DNA of 64,000 bases from positions 62,001 to 126,000 of the forward strand of contig CAJJAT010000011.1 of the NCBI GenBank assembly GCA_905182175.1, read 5' to 3'. Below the pieces are notes generated by a model. That model did not search any database. It saw nothing but the letters and a program-made list of their open reading frames with translations, and was not told the DNA's origin. The DNA comes from Flavobacteriales bacterium UBA1494. Its GTDB lineage: Bacteria > Bacteroidota > Bacteroidia > Flavobacteriales_E > Vicingaceae. Positions 27,218 through 37,223 of this stretch are shown piece by piece (position 1 is the stretch's first letter; the number at the start of each line of letters is the position of its first letter). The position numbers were made by a program, and so were the translations under genes.

Positions 27218-28276
27218 TTAATTTCTACTTTTATTTACAACCATAGCCCCTGCTGCTAACTCCAAGTTAAGTTCTCTGTTCTTAGTTAACTCAATAGCCT
27301 TGTAAATTGCGGTTCTAAAAGAACCTTCATTCGCCTCCCCTTTTCCTGCAATTTCAAATGCAGTTCCATGATCGGGAGAGGTTCTAACAAATGACAATCC
27401 CGCAGTGAAGTTAACTCCAGACCCAAATGAAAATGTTTTTGCAGGTATTAAGCCTTGATCATGATACATTGCTAAAATACCATCAAATTGAGTGTAGGTA
27501 GATGATCCAAAAAACCCGTCTGCCGCATATGGTCCAAATACTAGCGTTCCTATACTTTTTGCTTGATTTATTGCAGGAATAATGACATCTTGCTCTTCTT
27601 TTCCCAGTAAGCCATTATCCCCAGCATGCGGATTCAACCCCATAACTGCAATTCGAGGCTTACGAATATTAAAATCTTCCTTTAAACTTTTATTTAGAAT
27701 TGAGATTTTTGCTAAAATCAACTCAGAGGTTAACTTACTACCGACTTCATTTAACGGCATATGACCGGTTACCACACCAATTCGTGCACTATCGCTCAAC
27801 ATTAACATTAAAGAGTCTGTCGCTCCGTCGGCATCTTGCAAATATTCCGTGTGTCCCGGAAACTCAAAAGCATCTGATTGGATTGCTTTTTTGTGAATTG
27901 GCGCCGTAACCAAAGCATCAATTTCTTTCAACTTTAAACTTGCGGTAGCCGCTTGCAGAGATTCAAATGCGATCCTTCCGGCAGCTGAAGCTTCCTTGCC
28001 AAAGCTTGAGGTAAACGCTTCGTCACAAACAGATATTACGTTAATTTGTGCTGACTTTACATCCGCTACCGACTGTATAAAGTTGAATCTCAAATCTTGA
28101 AGGTGTAACTCTTTTGTTTGGCCTAAAATTAACTTCTTAGAGCCAAACAAAACAGGTGTAAACAACTCTAAAATTCTATTGTCCACCAAAGTTTTCAATA
28201 CCACCTCTAGGCCAATGCCATTGGGGTCACCAATTGAAATTCCAATCGTAATTTTTGCAGATTTAATCTTTGTCAT
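27218..28276 (-). CDS. pdxA: 4-hydroxythreonine-4-phosphate dehydrogenase
   Basis: NAD-dependent oxidation/decarboxylation step of the DXP-dependent pyridoxal phosphate pathway. It is 352 aa. GDPNGIG (16-22) is the signature. The three metal-binding histidines are His172 (GHMPL), His217 (NPHAG) and His272 (YHDQG), with the same spacing (45 and 55) as in E. coli PdxA. pdxJ, which acts right after it, lies 14 kb away at 42326, so both halves of ring closure are in this window. Confidence 0.95.
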   Translation of the reverse strand: MTKIKSAKITIGISIGDPNGIGLEVVLKTLVDNRILELFTPVLFGSKKLILGQTKELHLQDLRFNFIQSVADVKSAQINVISVCDEAFTSSFGKEASAAGRIAFESLQAATASLKLKEIDALVTAPIHKKAIQSDAFEFPGHTEYLQDADGATDSLMLMLSDSARIGVVTGHMPLNEVGSKLTSELILAKISILNKSLKEDFNIRKPRIAVMGLNPHAGDNGLLGKEEQDVIIPAINQAKSIGTLVFGPYAADGFFGSSTYTQFDGILAMYHDQGLIPAKTFSFGSGVNFTAGLSFVRTSPDHGTAFEIAGKGEANEGSFRTAIYKAIELTKNRELNLELAAGAMVVNKSRN

Positions 28277-28354
28277 TTTCCCTATCTATTGAACAAGCCA
28301 TTAGCACTGCTGTTAACTACATATAAGCAGCTTTAATGCGTAATTTTATTGCTA

Positions 28355-28407
28355 CAAAACTAACACTATTCAAACTGTTAACTCAGTTAAACATTCAAAT
28401 ACATTTG
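28355..28407. promoter_or_regulatory. Divergent -7-like boxes between pdxA and mqnC
   Basis: CAAAACTA at 28355-28362 reads TAGTTTTG on the minus strand and would give pdxA a ~75-nt leader. TACATTTG at 28400-28407 on the plus strand ends 2 nt before the TTG start of mqnC. Neither has a clear -33 TTG, so both are weak candidates. Confidence 0.3.
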
Positions 28408-28409
28408 CA

Positions 28410-29534
28410 TTGAATACAGAAAATTTATTAGGACGGGCGCAGAACAAAGAGTTCCTTAGCGCAGAAGAAGGTCAATTTTTATTTAAAAATGCTGCTACAG
28501 CAGATTTAGCTTTTGTGGCAAATCAACTAAAAATTGAAAAAAAGGGAAACGAAGATGTTACTTGGATTATTGACAGAAATGCCAATACCACCAATGTTTG
28601 CTTAGCGAATTGCAAGTTTTGTAACTTTTTTAGAATACCCGGTCACAAAGAAGCTTACATCACGACAATTGAGCAGTATAAAACAAAAATTGATGAGCTT
28701 ATAAAATATGGTGGAGAACAACTTTTATTACAAGGAGGTCACCACCCGGATTTAGGCCTTGATTATTACTGTGGTTTATTCAAGGAGTTAAAAAGCCTTT
28801 ACCCAAACTTAAAGCTGCATGCTTTAGGGCCACCTGAAATTGCGCACATTTGCAAGCTAGAAGGCCTAAGCCACAGCATAGTGCTTGCTAGATTGAAGGA
28901 GGCTGGATTGGATTCATTACCGGGAGCTGGTGCTGAAATATTAAACGACAGAGTTAGACGTTTAATTTCCAAAGGGAAATGTACAGGAAAGGAATGGCTT
29001 GATGTAATGAGAGCAGCGCATAAATTAGACATAACCACCTCAGCTACAATGATGTTTGGACATATTGAAACATTGGAAGAAAGATTTGAACACTTAGTTT
29101 GGTTGCGTGACGTACAAAACGAGAAACCAAGCCATGCAAAAGGATTTTTAGCTTTTATTCCTTGGCCGTTCCAAGATGATGGTACCTTATTAAAAAGACT
29201 GAAAGGCATCACCAACAATGTTTCAGCAGATGAATACATTCGAATGATAGCTATTTCTAGAATAATGTTGCCGAATGTTGAGAACATTCAAGCAAGCTGG
29301 TTAACAATTGGCAAGGAAGTTGCACAAATTTGTTTGCATTCAGGTGCGAATGATATGGGTTCCATAATGATTGAAGAAAATGTAGTTTCTGTTGCCGGAG
29401 CCCCTCACCGGTTTACCGCGGATGGGATTCAAGAAGCAATTGAAGAAGCAGGTTTCAGACCTCAGTTGAGAACCCAACAATATGAATACCGCGAATTACC
29501 TAAAGACATCGAACAGCAAGTGATCACCTATTAA
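28410..29534 (+). CDS. mqnC: Cyclic dehypoxanthinylfutalosine synthase (radical SAM)
   Basis: Radical SAM enzyme of the futalosine route to menaquinone, closing the ring of dehypoxanthinylfutalosine. It is 374 aa. The [4Fe-4S] motif is Cys64-x3-Cys68-x2-Cys71 in NVCLANCKFCNFF. The segments LLQGGHHPDLGLDYY, LHALGPPEI, DSLPGAGAEIL and ATMMFGHIET fit MqnC better than its relative MqnE. The start is TTG with no other usable start nearby. No other mqn gene lies in the window. The T9SS cargo-like gene follows 15 nt later. Confidence 0.88.
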   Translation: MNTENLLGRAQNKEFLSAEEGQFLFKNAATADLAFVANQLKIEKKGNEDVTWIIDRNANTTNVCLANCKFCNFFRIPGHKEAYITTIEQYKTKIDELIKYGGEQLLLQGGHHPDLGLDYYCGLFKELKSLYPNLKLHALGPPEIAHICKLEGLSHSIVLARLKEAGLDSLPGAGAEILNDRVRRLISKGKCTGKEWLDVMRAAHKLDITTSATMMFGHIETLEERFEHLVWLRDVQNEKPSHAKGFLAFIPWPFQDDGTLLKRLKGITNNVSADEYIRMIAISRIMLPNVENIQASWLTIGKEVAQICLHSGANDMGSIMIEENVVSVAGAPHRFTADGIQEAIEEAGFRPQLRTQQYEYRELPKDIEQQVITY

Positions 29535-29549
29535 CATTTTTAATACTCT

Positions 29550-32228
29550 ATGATTCGTAAAATACTCAGCCTCTCTTACCTATGTGCCATAACTTTATTA
29601 AGTTATGGCACACATAACCTAGCTGGAGAAATTACTTATCGACACATTAGCGGCCTAACGTACGAATTTACTTTTAATATTTACGCGGATGGGACTAGTC
29701 AGGCTATAGATAGGAAAGAAATAACGGTAGATTGGGGACCTCATACTAAATTAGATACCATCACTCTAAATAGTGAGACCCAAGTTACTACTACTCCTTT
29801 TCCAATATTGAAGAGAGTTTGGAAAGCAAGACACACCTTCCCCGCTCCGTCCGAAACGTATACGATTTCTGTTGAAGACCCGAACCGGAATGCGAATATT
29901 ATAAACATGAGTAACTCGATAAATATCCCTTTTACCATACTAACAGAATTAACAATTCCTGCTTTTGCAGGGAATGAAAACAACTCAGTTCAATTGCGTA
30001 ACGACCCTATTGATAGAGCTTGTGCAGGTATTCCTTTTATTTATAATCCAGGAGCTTTTGACCCTGACGGCTTAGATTCAATTTCTTACAAACTTGCTGC
30101 AAGTAAAGCAGGTAGGAACACAGATGCCACTAATTTTTCTTTTCCGCTAGCATCTAATAGCTTTTCTATTAATTCTACAACGGGTGACTTAAGGTGGGAT
30201 GTTCCGTTACAATCGGGCCTCTATAATGTAGCAATTGTTATCACTGAATTCAGAAGACTATCACCAAATGGTGTCCCAATAAAAATTGGGAGTGTTTTAA
30301 GAGACATTCAAATTGCAGTTGAAGGCAACTGTAATAATACTGCACCATCAATATTTGCAGACTCTCTTATTTGCATAAAAGCAGGAGAGCGCTTGTTAAC
30401 ACAGTTATCGAGTAGCGACTCAGAAATTCCGGACAAAGTAACATTCACAGCTTCCGGCGAATTGTTAGAAAGTCCCTTAAACCTGCGAACGAATTTTGTT
30501 ATCCAAAGCGAGGCAAACGTAATTAACACAAGTTTCGAGTGGAATACAACATGCGAGGATGTAAGAAAAAAGACATACGCTCTTAATTTAAGAGCAGAGG
30601 ACAATGCATCGGCAAGAGGAGCCGTAAATTTGGTAAATTTCAAGACCTTGAATATTCGAGTAATCTCTCCGGGACCAGTCAATTCAATAGCCCAACCAAG
30701 TGGGAAAAACATTAATTTAAGTTGGAACAACATAGACTGTCCTAATGCAGATGGCTATTTTATATACAGAAGATTGGACTCGTCAGGGTTTGTGTCTTCG
30801 AACTGTATACCTGGCGTTCCAAATGGAATTGGATACACCAAGATTCAAGAAATAAATGATGTATCTATAACAACTTTTTCAGATAATGACGAGGGAAGGG
30901 GACTTGTTCCGGGTCAAACGTACTGTTACTTAATTACTAAATCTTATGCCGATGGAGATGAAAGTTATGCCTCGGACGAAGTATGTGCGAAAATCGACAA
31001 AATTGTTCCGGTTATAACTAACGTATCTATTGAGACCACTTCAGAAAATGAAGGAACAGTCTCCTTAGCATGGTCTCCACCAGACCTATTTGACACAACG
31101 GGTTTTCCGCAACCTTACCGTTATTTAATTTTTGACAAAACAAATCCATCCTTACCTATAGATTCTACAGAAGGCATTAACGATACTACTTTTCGCGTGT
31201 TAAACGAGAATACAGAAGATTTTGAACGGCGGTATCAAATCACACTCTTAAGTTTAGGAAATGAAAGACAATCAATAGGCAATTCCGTAGCTGCATCTTC
31301 TCTTTTTTTAAGTACCACAGAAAGTGATGAATCTGTGTCGTTAAGTTGGTTAGACAATACCCCCTGGAAAAATTCAAGTTATAGAATTTTTAGACAAGAG
31401 CTAGGAGCCACATCATTTGATTCAATAGGCATTTCCGCAACAACCAACTACATTGATAACAATCTAATAAATGGCATCACGTATTGTTATTACATTAAGT
31501 CCTTAGGGGATTACAATCTAAACAGTGTCGTTTCTCCAATTGTTAATTTATCTCAACAAAATTGCGCCACTCCTGTCGACAACATTTCTCCTTGTAGCCC
31601 TGAATTTATACTTAACAGCGATTGTGATAGAGGATTTATGCAGCTAACATGGAATAATATTAAAAACACCTGTGCACCTGATATAGCGTCTTATCGAATT
31701 TACTTTACTAAAAATAGATCGTCAACAAGGCGATTGCTCATTGCCATTGCAAACCCTGAAGACACCAGCTACTTAGCTCCTTCTGATAGTGTTGGAGGAT
31801 GTTTTACTGTAGTCGGTGTTGATTCGGCTGGCAACGAAAGCAACTTGTCTGCATTTAAATGCGCTGAATATTGCCCTATTTATGAATTACCCAATGTTTT
31901 TACTCCAAACGGTGATGGTAAAAACGACTTATTTGTTCCTATTACACCATTTAAATATGTGGACTCTATTCAACTCCACATTTACAATAGATGGGGTGAA
32001 AAAGTGTTTGGTACCAATAACCCAAGTATTAATTGGAACGGCCAACATCAAAACATTAGAGCGTCAAAACTTAGAAACAATTTAAATTTAACTCAAACAA
32101 CTGTCAATTCAAGTGTATATTTTTATGTTTGCGAGGTTTACGAATTGAGTTTAGAGCCACAAAAACCAAGAATATTAAAAGGAACAGTTACTGTTCTAGA
32201 TTCTCAACAGATACAACAAAAGCAATAA
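29550..32228 (+). CDS. Large secreted protein with type B T9SS/gliding C-terminal domain
   Basis: Exported cell-surface or extracellular protein of 892 aa. A signal peptide covers about 1-20. The N-terminal ~260 residues (GEITYRHISGLTYEF onward) match a module often seen at the start of Bacteroidota gliding-associated proteins. The middle (~385-770) contains several fibronectin-III-like repeats with the rhythm 'LSW...Y.IYR...'. The C-terminal domain from residue 781 begins PNVFTPNGDGKNDLF and has IYNRWGEKVF: the CHU_C/gliding-motility type B sorting domain recognised by the T9SS. It may be an adhesin; no catalytic motif is seen. ribE begins directly after its stop. Confidence 0.88.
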   Translation: MIRKILSLSYLCAITLLSYGTHNLAGEITYRHISGLTYEFTFNIYADGTSQAIDRKEITVDWGPHTKLDTITLNSETQVTTTPFPILKRVWKARHTFPAPSETYTISVEDPNRNANIINMSNSINIPFTILTELTIPAFAGNENNSVQLRNDPIDRACAGIPFIYNPGAFDPDGLDSISYKLAASKAGRNTDATNFSFPLASNSFSINSTTGDLRWDVPLQSGLYNVAIVITEFRRLSPNGVPIKIGSVLRDIQIAVEGNCNNTAPSIFADSLICIKAGERLLTQLSSSDSEIPDKVTFTASGELLESPLNLRTNFVIQSEANVINTSFEWNTTCEDVRKKTYALNLRAEDNASARGAVNLVNFKTLNIRVISPGPVNSIAQPSGKNINLSWNNIDCPNADGYFIYRRLDSSGFVSSNCIPGVPNGIGYTKIQEINDVSITTFSDNDEGRGLVPGQTYCYLITKSYADGDESYASDEVCAKIDKIVPVITNVSIETTSENEGTVSLAWSPPDLFDTTGFPQPYRYLIFDKTNPSLPIDSTEGINDTTFRVLNENTEDFERRYQITLLSLGNERQSIGNSVAASSLFLSTTESDESVSLSWLDNTPWKNSSYRIFRQELGATSFDSIGISATTNYIDNNLINGITYCYYIKSLGDYNLNSVVSPIVNLSQQNCATPVDNISPCSPEFILNSDCDRGFMQLTWNNIKNTCAPDIASYRIYFTKNRSSTRRLLIAIANPEDTSYLAPSDSVGGCFTVVGVDSAGNESNLSAFKCAEYCPIYELPNVFTPNGDGKNDLFVPITPFKYVDSIQLHIYNRWGEKVFGTNNPSINWNGQHQNIRASKLRNNLNLTQTTVNSSVYFYVCEVYELSLEPQKPRILKGTVTVLDSQQIQQKQ

Positions 32229-32813
32229 ATGTTTACAGGAATTATTGAAAGTTTAGGTGAAATAACTTCTCTAAAAAAAGAAGGTTCAAACTTAAGAGTA
32301 GAAATTAAAGCTTCTTTAAAAGACCAATTAAAGGTAGACCAGAGCGTTGCACACAATGGTGTTTGCTTAACCGTAGAACAAATAACCCCTAACTCATATG
32401 AAGTGGTGGCTGTAAAAGAAACCATTGATAAATCGAACTTAGGAACTTGGAACGTTGGACAAAAGGTAAACCTAGAACGCTGCATGCAAATGAACGGCCG
32501 CTTAGACGGTCACATCGTTCAAGGCCACGTTGACGAGACTGCGAAAGTTAGCTGCATAGTTGAGGAAGACGGCAGTTGGGTGTATGAATTCAAATTAAAT
32601 AAGCCAACAACACTCATCGTTGAAAAAGGGTCCATTTGCATCAACGGAACTAGTTTAACTGCCTTTAATGTCACCGACAACTCATTTGCAGTAACAATAA
32701 TACCTTACACCTACAAGCATACTATTTTCCATCAGCTTATTGAAGGAAGCGAGGTAAACATTGAATTTGATATCGTTGGAAAATACATTCAACGAATGGT
32801 AACAAAGAACTAA
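32229..32813 (+). CDS. ribE: Riboflavin synthase alpha subunit
   Basis: Dismutates two 6,7-dimethyl-8-ribityllumazines to riboflavin. It is 194 aa with two lumazine-binding repeats: residues 1-~95 starting MFTGIIESLGEI, with the HNGVCLTV segment, and ~96-190 with GHIVQGHVDETAKV, INGTSLTAF and the expected C-terminal helix. The ATG follows the preceding stop with no gap, so it appears coupled to the T9SS cargo-like gene. Its last 4 nt overlap the end of the convergent metF. I see no FMN riboswitch. Confidence 0.95.
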   Translation: MFTGIIESLGEITSLKKEGSNLRVEIKASLKDQLKVDQSVAHNGVCLTVEQITPNSYEVVAVKETIDKSNLGTWNVGQKVNLERCMQMNGRLDGHIVQGHVDETAKVSCIVEEDGSWVYEFKLNKPTTLIVEKGSICINGTSLTAFNVTDNSFAVTIIPYTYKHTIFHQLIEGSEVNIEFDIVGKYIQRMVTKN

Positions 32814-33757
32814 AATACAGCTTGAGCAATTTCTTTTACCGTGGTCGACTTACCCATAGTGTAATAGTGCAAACATGGGGATCCGTAAGCAATCAGTTCT
32901 TTTGATTGCTGAATAGCCCATTCGGTTCCAACAACTCTAACTTGGTCATTTGTTGTGCATTTCTCTAGTTCGTCTGTTAAATCGCAAGGTAAATCGATAT
33001 TAAAAAACTTAGGTAAAAAAGTAATGTGCCTCATTGATTCAATTGGCTTAATGCCGGGCACAATTGGCACTTCAATTCCTGCAGCTCGGCATGCGTCGAC
33101 AAAATCGAAGAACTTTTGATTATCGTAAAACAGCTGAGTTACTACATAGTCAGCACCAGCATCAATCTTTTCTTTTAAATGTCTTATGTCTGCCTTCAAA
33201 TTTGGCGCTTCAAAATGCTTTTCGGGATACCCTGAAACCCCTATAGAAAAGTTTGTTGGATTAGCATTTACCAAGTTTTCATCCATATACTTACCGTGAT
33301 TAAGCTCTACAATTTGTTTCACAAGATCAACCGCATATTCATTTCCACCTTTTTCAGCGGCAAAGTGAGACTCTGTTTTTATTGGATCTCCTCGAAGCGC
33401 AAGAACATTATCGATCCCTAAAAAGTTAAGATCTATTAATGCATTTTCTGTTTCTTCCTTTGTAAACCCTCCGCATATTAAATGAGGGATTGCTTCAATC
33501 TTATACTTGTTCATAATCGCGGCACAAATACCGACAGTTCCTGGCCTTTTCTTTATCGATATCTTTTCTAAAAAACCCTTCTCACGCTTTTTATAAACAA
33601 ACTCCTCTCTATGGTAGGTAACATTTACAAACGCCGGTTTACATTCCATTAAGGGATCTATACCGTCATAAACTGACTGTATGCTCTTCCCTTTTAAAGG
33701 AGGTAAGAGCTCAAATGAGAAAAGTGGATTTTTGGTTGTTTTTAGTTGTTCTATCAC
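32810..33757 (-). CDS. metF: 5,10-methylenetetrahydrofolate reductase
   Basis: FAD enzyme making 5-methyl-THF for methionine synthesis; 315 aa. FSFELLPPL near the N-terminus, NVTYHREE, ALRGDP, and GADYVVTQLFYDN with PGIKPI match MetF. The start is GTG. It is a single gene: a 4-nt 3' overlap with ribE on one side and a terminator of the upstream large gene on the other. No metH/metE gene is near. Confidence 0.94.
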   Translation of the reverse strand: MIEQLKTTKNPLFSFELLPPLKGKSIQSVYDGIDPLMECKPAFVNVTYHREEFVYKKREKGFLEKISIKKRPGTVGICAAIMNKYKIEAIPHLICGGFTKEETENALIDLNFLGIDNVLALRGDPIKTESHFAAEKGGNEYAVDLVKQIVELNHGKYMDENLVNANPTNFSIGVSGYPEKHFEAPNLKADIRHLKEKIDAGADYVVTQLFYDNQKFFDFVDACRAAGIEVPIVPGIKPIESMRHITFLPKFFNIDLPCDLTDELEKCTTNDQVRVVGTEWAIQQSKELIAYGSPCLHYYTMGKSTTVKEIAQAVF

Positions 33758-33794
33758 CGGGAAGTTTATTTTTATTACCTAAACACAAATATAA

Positions 33795-33818
33795 AACCCC
33801 TTTGTGGGCAAAGAGGTT
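33795..33818 (-). terminator. Terminator of the 1063-aa T9SS cargo-like gene
   Basis: On the minus strand AACCTCTTTG-CCCA-CAAAGGGGTT forms a 10-bp stem (one mismatch) with a 4-nt loop, followed by TTATATTTG. It lies 27 nt beyond the stop at 33845 and upstream of metF. Confidence 0.7.
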
Positions 33819-33844
33819 CTATAAATAACAAATTAATTGGTAAT

Positions 33845-36800
33845 TTATCTCACAATTGTAATTGTTCCTTTAAAAATGTCTTGAATGCCACTTGGATCAT
33901 CGATGTCTAAAACATAAAAATACGTCCCATCTTTCAAGTCTCCGCCGTCCCAATCATTTTGATAGTTTGCACTTTCAAATACCAATTTACCCCATCGATT
34001 GAAAATTTGTAACTTGTTACCTTCGAATAGTTCTAGTAGATCAAATCGCAACAAATCATTAATACCATCTCCATTTGGCGTAAATATGTTAGTCGGTTTC
34101 ACAACTACTTCACATGCTTCTGCTAAAGCCGGCTCACCATATTTACATGGCGCACCTTCAGGAACTTCCAAATTAACGGCCCTAACATACAACCTTACTT
34201 CCTGACCAGAAATCCAATGGTGTATTCCATATGTATCATTTGCTTTATACCATTCAGGAGCTGCTAATTCTGTTGTTCCAACACTATCGAGCGGCACCCC
34301 ATTTTGATTCACACCTCTTACCTCGTATTTCTCAGCACCATCAACAGTTGGCCAATAAAAACGCTGTCTTACCTTCCCATCGTCAAAGGTTACTATGGAG
34401 CACTCTGGCTTTGTTTCAGTTAATGAATCCGCTATGTTAACAAAAATGGAATCTGCCCCGTCACAAGTACTGCTCTCAGTTACTTTTGTAACTATCAACT
34501 TGTACCATCCTCTTCCATTACGTTTCATGGTAGCTGCAGACAAAGTGTCTGTAGTGTCACCTTGAAGAACAGTAGTTGGAGCGTCTAATCCAAAATACCA
34601 TTGTCTGCTCATAAATTCCGGTCTTAAATATTCTTCTGCAATTGAATTGGCAATGGCAAATGACTCGTCTCTACAAATTATGGTGTCTTTAGATTTAACT
34701 CCTGTATCGAAAGCAACATTTACATCTTGCTTCACAATTTTTACAATATTGGAATCTATGCACCCATTCAAAAATGACACAATCACCTTTATCCTTTGAA
34801 CGGACTTAAAACCGACACCCGTTCCAACTCCTAACTCTAAATCTAAGGTATCGTTTACATTTCCTGATGCTTGAGAATTTCCATTTGACGTACCGCCCAC
34901 TGCAATACTATATTTTACAGTGTCACCGGGATAACTCCATGTCCCTGTCAAGTTATCGTAAAAAACCACTGTTCTGACACTGTCTGCAAGTTTAGCCCAT
35001 TGATAACTAATTGGATTACCGATGCCTCCCGGCACTTTATACTTTGGATCTATTAAATCTCTAATGACCGGCCAACGGTCTTGTCTGCATAAATCAATAT
35101 CTACTGTACTTACCCTAGGGTGAGTACGAAATGAAACTAACGTAACATCATCGTCATAACACCTTTCATCTTGCTCCTTGCCATCAAAATCATACCATGG
35201 ATAATTTAAACCAACACCAACTCTCCAAAACCCTTGGGTTTCATTACCAAGTGGAGTATTTGGAAAATCATAAGGCTCTGGTATTGTAATTGTATTGTAC
35301 ACATTAAACGTGCTGTTATTTAACTGAGTAACATCCACTAATGAAGCAGGGGCGTTAGGCGAGGTGCCTCTGAAGCTAAATGTATATAAATCAGCATATT
35401 TTACAATGTTTATTCCCTGATCTTTTAATGCATCCAAATTAAACGTTGGTTCATCTCCAGGGTAGCAATAAACCTTTTGACTTCCAACTACTTGACTTTT
35501 ATCATCATCTTTAAATATGTACTCATATTCTCTATTTATGATGAAAGGAGTAAGCTGAAATTCCGGCATAAAAAATCCACATCTATTTTCGACGGTGTTC
35601 GCATCATTCCCAGTCTTCGTAAACAATGTATACCTTCCTGGCCCTAATCCACCACTAAATATGAGCTTAAAAGAATAAAATTCTCCAATGCCATTTATAT
35701 CGCCCGGGTTGACGATAATGGAATCAGGCTCATACGCACTTTGATCAATTGGAGCCATTGGATCTGTTCCTCTAAAAATTCTAAAATCAAAAGGCGCAAC
35801 TAAACTTAAGCTTTTATAAAGCATCGGCTTATCGAAGCTAAAATCTAAAACTTTAGAAGCGCAATCGAATTCCCAAGCCTGCTCCACCTGATTAAATTTA
35901 TCGGAAACTACAGTTGGAAGATTGTCATTGCATAATTTTGACTCTGCTATTAAAAACCTAAACTGCCTCTGTGTAACAGTTGCAGTATCCCATCTTTCCC
36001 TTCTGATGAAATTACCCGTTCCGTCGTTTTCTAACTCATACGTCTTTTTCCATTCTGTTACTTCAAAAGTTAAAGGCGCTGTATAAACTTTTTCCCCAGA
36101 TAATTGAGGAGTAAAAGTCATGACACCGGTGTTTTTGTTAAACATAAAAGGATCTGAGGGGGCAGTCGGAAATGGACTTCCTCCAAAAACATTAGAGGGG
36201 TCGGAATAAACAGCACCCTGATCTTCCGCAACTCGAACAGATATCAAATCATATGTAAATGAGTCCCTCACTTCAAAAGGGCCTTGTAATACATTACCAC
36301 TCAGGTCTAGTATGTTATAGCTACCTTTGTCTTCGTCATAAACGTATTCATTAAGGTCAAATCTATAGCTATTCCCTTCACAAAGCGTTTCAAGAATTTC
36401 AGTTTTCGCCTTCCATAAAGGAGCTTGGTTTTGACCGCTATGATACGACACCTGCTCATTAGGAGGAATATCATCCGGCCCAGTTATTACTGTGTTACAG
36501 AATGTATGTACTTCGGTTTTTAAGAAAAATTGTTGCCCAGCGTTAATGCTTGCATTTGCAGGCGAATGATAATCAATTCCCAAGAAACTAATTCCACCAC
36601 CAACAGGAGTTCCGTAGACAATTTTGTAGCGTTTATCTGCATCTAGCATAACAGGTGCCGTATTCGAATAATATCCTCCATCAGTTATTACATCATTGGA
36701 GTTAATACAAATGTTATCCAACTGGGGTATAGCTACGAAATTATCTAACACTACCGTAACTATTGGCACCCAAGTCAGCGGATCTTTCGACGTTATATCT

Positions 36801-37036
36801 ACAAGATAAACATCTTTCGTTCCGGGCAATGCCGAGGTGACAGGATATGGATTATCTCTAAAAAAACGTAATGTAATCTCGTAAGGTATTGGCTGCGAAC
36901 ATGTCTCGCTAAAGTCTCCAATGTACTTTGCATAAATCTCACCCCCTGCAAACACTTCAGAAGTTTGAGCATTTATACAATTGATGCCAAAAAAAGTTAA
37001 TCCAAAAACAAAAAGTCCAACAATGTACTTTCTCAT
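33845..37036 (-). CDS. Very large secreted protein with type B T9SS/gliding C-terminal domain
   Basis: Exported protein of 1063 aa. The signal peptide covers about 1-23 (ending INAQ). The N-terminal region begins VFAGGEIYAKYIGDFSETCSQPIPYEITLRFF in family style and is related in pattern to the N-terminal module of the 892-aa protein. The middle shows beta-rich, Ig/FN3-like segments with scattered Cys, no clear tandem repeat and no enzyme motif. The C-terminal domain from 981 (PTNIFTPNGDGINDLLRF, then IFNRWGKLVF and DGTYFYVLD) is the type B sorting domain. Probably a surface adhesin or gliding-related cargo; role unproven. Monocistronic, divergent from lepA. Confidence 0.88.
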   Translation of the reverse strand: MRKYIVGLFVFGLTFFGINCINAQTSEVFAGGEIYAKYIGDFSETCSQPIPYEITLRFFRDNPYPVTSALPGTKDVYLVDITSKDPLTWVPIVTVVLDNFVAIPQLDNICINSNDVITDGGYYSNTAPVMLDADKRYKIVYGTPVGGGISFLGIDYHSPANASINAGQQFFLKTEVHTFCNTVITGPDDIPPNEQVSYHSGQNQAPLWKAKTEILETLCEGNSYRFDLNEYVYDEDKGSYNILDLSGNVLQGPFEVRDSFTYDLISVRVAEDQGAVYSDPSNVFGGSPFPTAPSDPFMFNKNTGVMTFTPQLSGEKVYTAPLTFEVTEWKKTYELENDGTGNFIRRERWDTATVTQRQFRFLIAESKLCNDNLPTVVSDKFNQVEQAWEFDCASKVLDFSFDKPMLYKSLSLVAPFDFRIFRGTDPMAPIDQSAYEPDSIIVNPGDINGIGEFYSFKLIFSGGLGPGRYTLFTKTGNDANTVENRCGFFMPEFQLTPFIINREYEYIFKDDDKSQVVGSQKVYCYPGDEPTFNLDALKDQGINIVKYADLYTFSFRGTSPNAPASLVDVTQLNNSTFNVYNTITIPEPYDFPNTPLGNETQGFWRVGVGLNYPWYDFDGKEQDERCYDDDVTLVSFRTHPRVSTVDIDLCRQDRWPVIRDLIDPKYKVPGGIGNPISYQWAKLADSVRTVVFYDNLTGTWSYPGDTVKYSIAVGGTSNGNSQASGNVNDTLDLELGVGTGVGFKSVQRIKVIVSFLNGCIDSNIVKIVKQDVNVAFDTGVKSKDTIICRDESFAIANSIAEEYLRPEFMSRQWYFGLDAPTTVLQGDTTDTLSAATMKRNGRGWYKLIVTKVTESSTCDGADSIFVNIADSLTETKPECSIVTFDDGKVRQRFYWPTVDGAEKYEVRGVNQNGVPLDSVGTTELAAPEWYKANDTYGIHHWISGQEVRLYVRAVNLEVPEGAPCKYGEPALAEACEVVVKPTNIFTPNGDGINDLLRFDLLELFEGNKLQIFNRWGKLVFESANYQNDWDGGDLKDGTYFYVLDIDDPSGIQDIFKGTITIVR

Positions 37037-37159
37037 GTGTAATGTATTTTAATTCTAAAAAGTCGGTAAAAAAACACGAAACGTAAAGTAACAGAAAATT
37101 AAACTTCCAAACAATAAGCTTACGCTAAGAATAGGGAGACGAAAATAAAAAGAATAGAG

Positions 37160-37205
37160 TTGCATGAAAATGCAATGTTTCCGACAAGATATTACAGTAA
37201 ATTTG
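37160..37205 (+). promoter_or_regulatory. lepA upstream region: palindrome plus -7 box
   Basis: TTGCAT-GAAA-ATGCAA (37160-37175) is a perfect 6-bp inverted repeat with a GAAA loop. TAAATTTG (37198-37205) is a good -7 box 18 nt before the lepA ATG. No proper -33 TTG lies 17-23 nt upstream of the box; the palindrome sits just above that position and may be an operator. Confidence 0.4.
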
Positions 37206-37223
37206 CCACACATAATTTGATAC

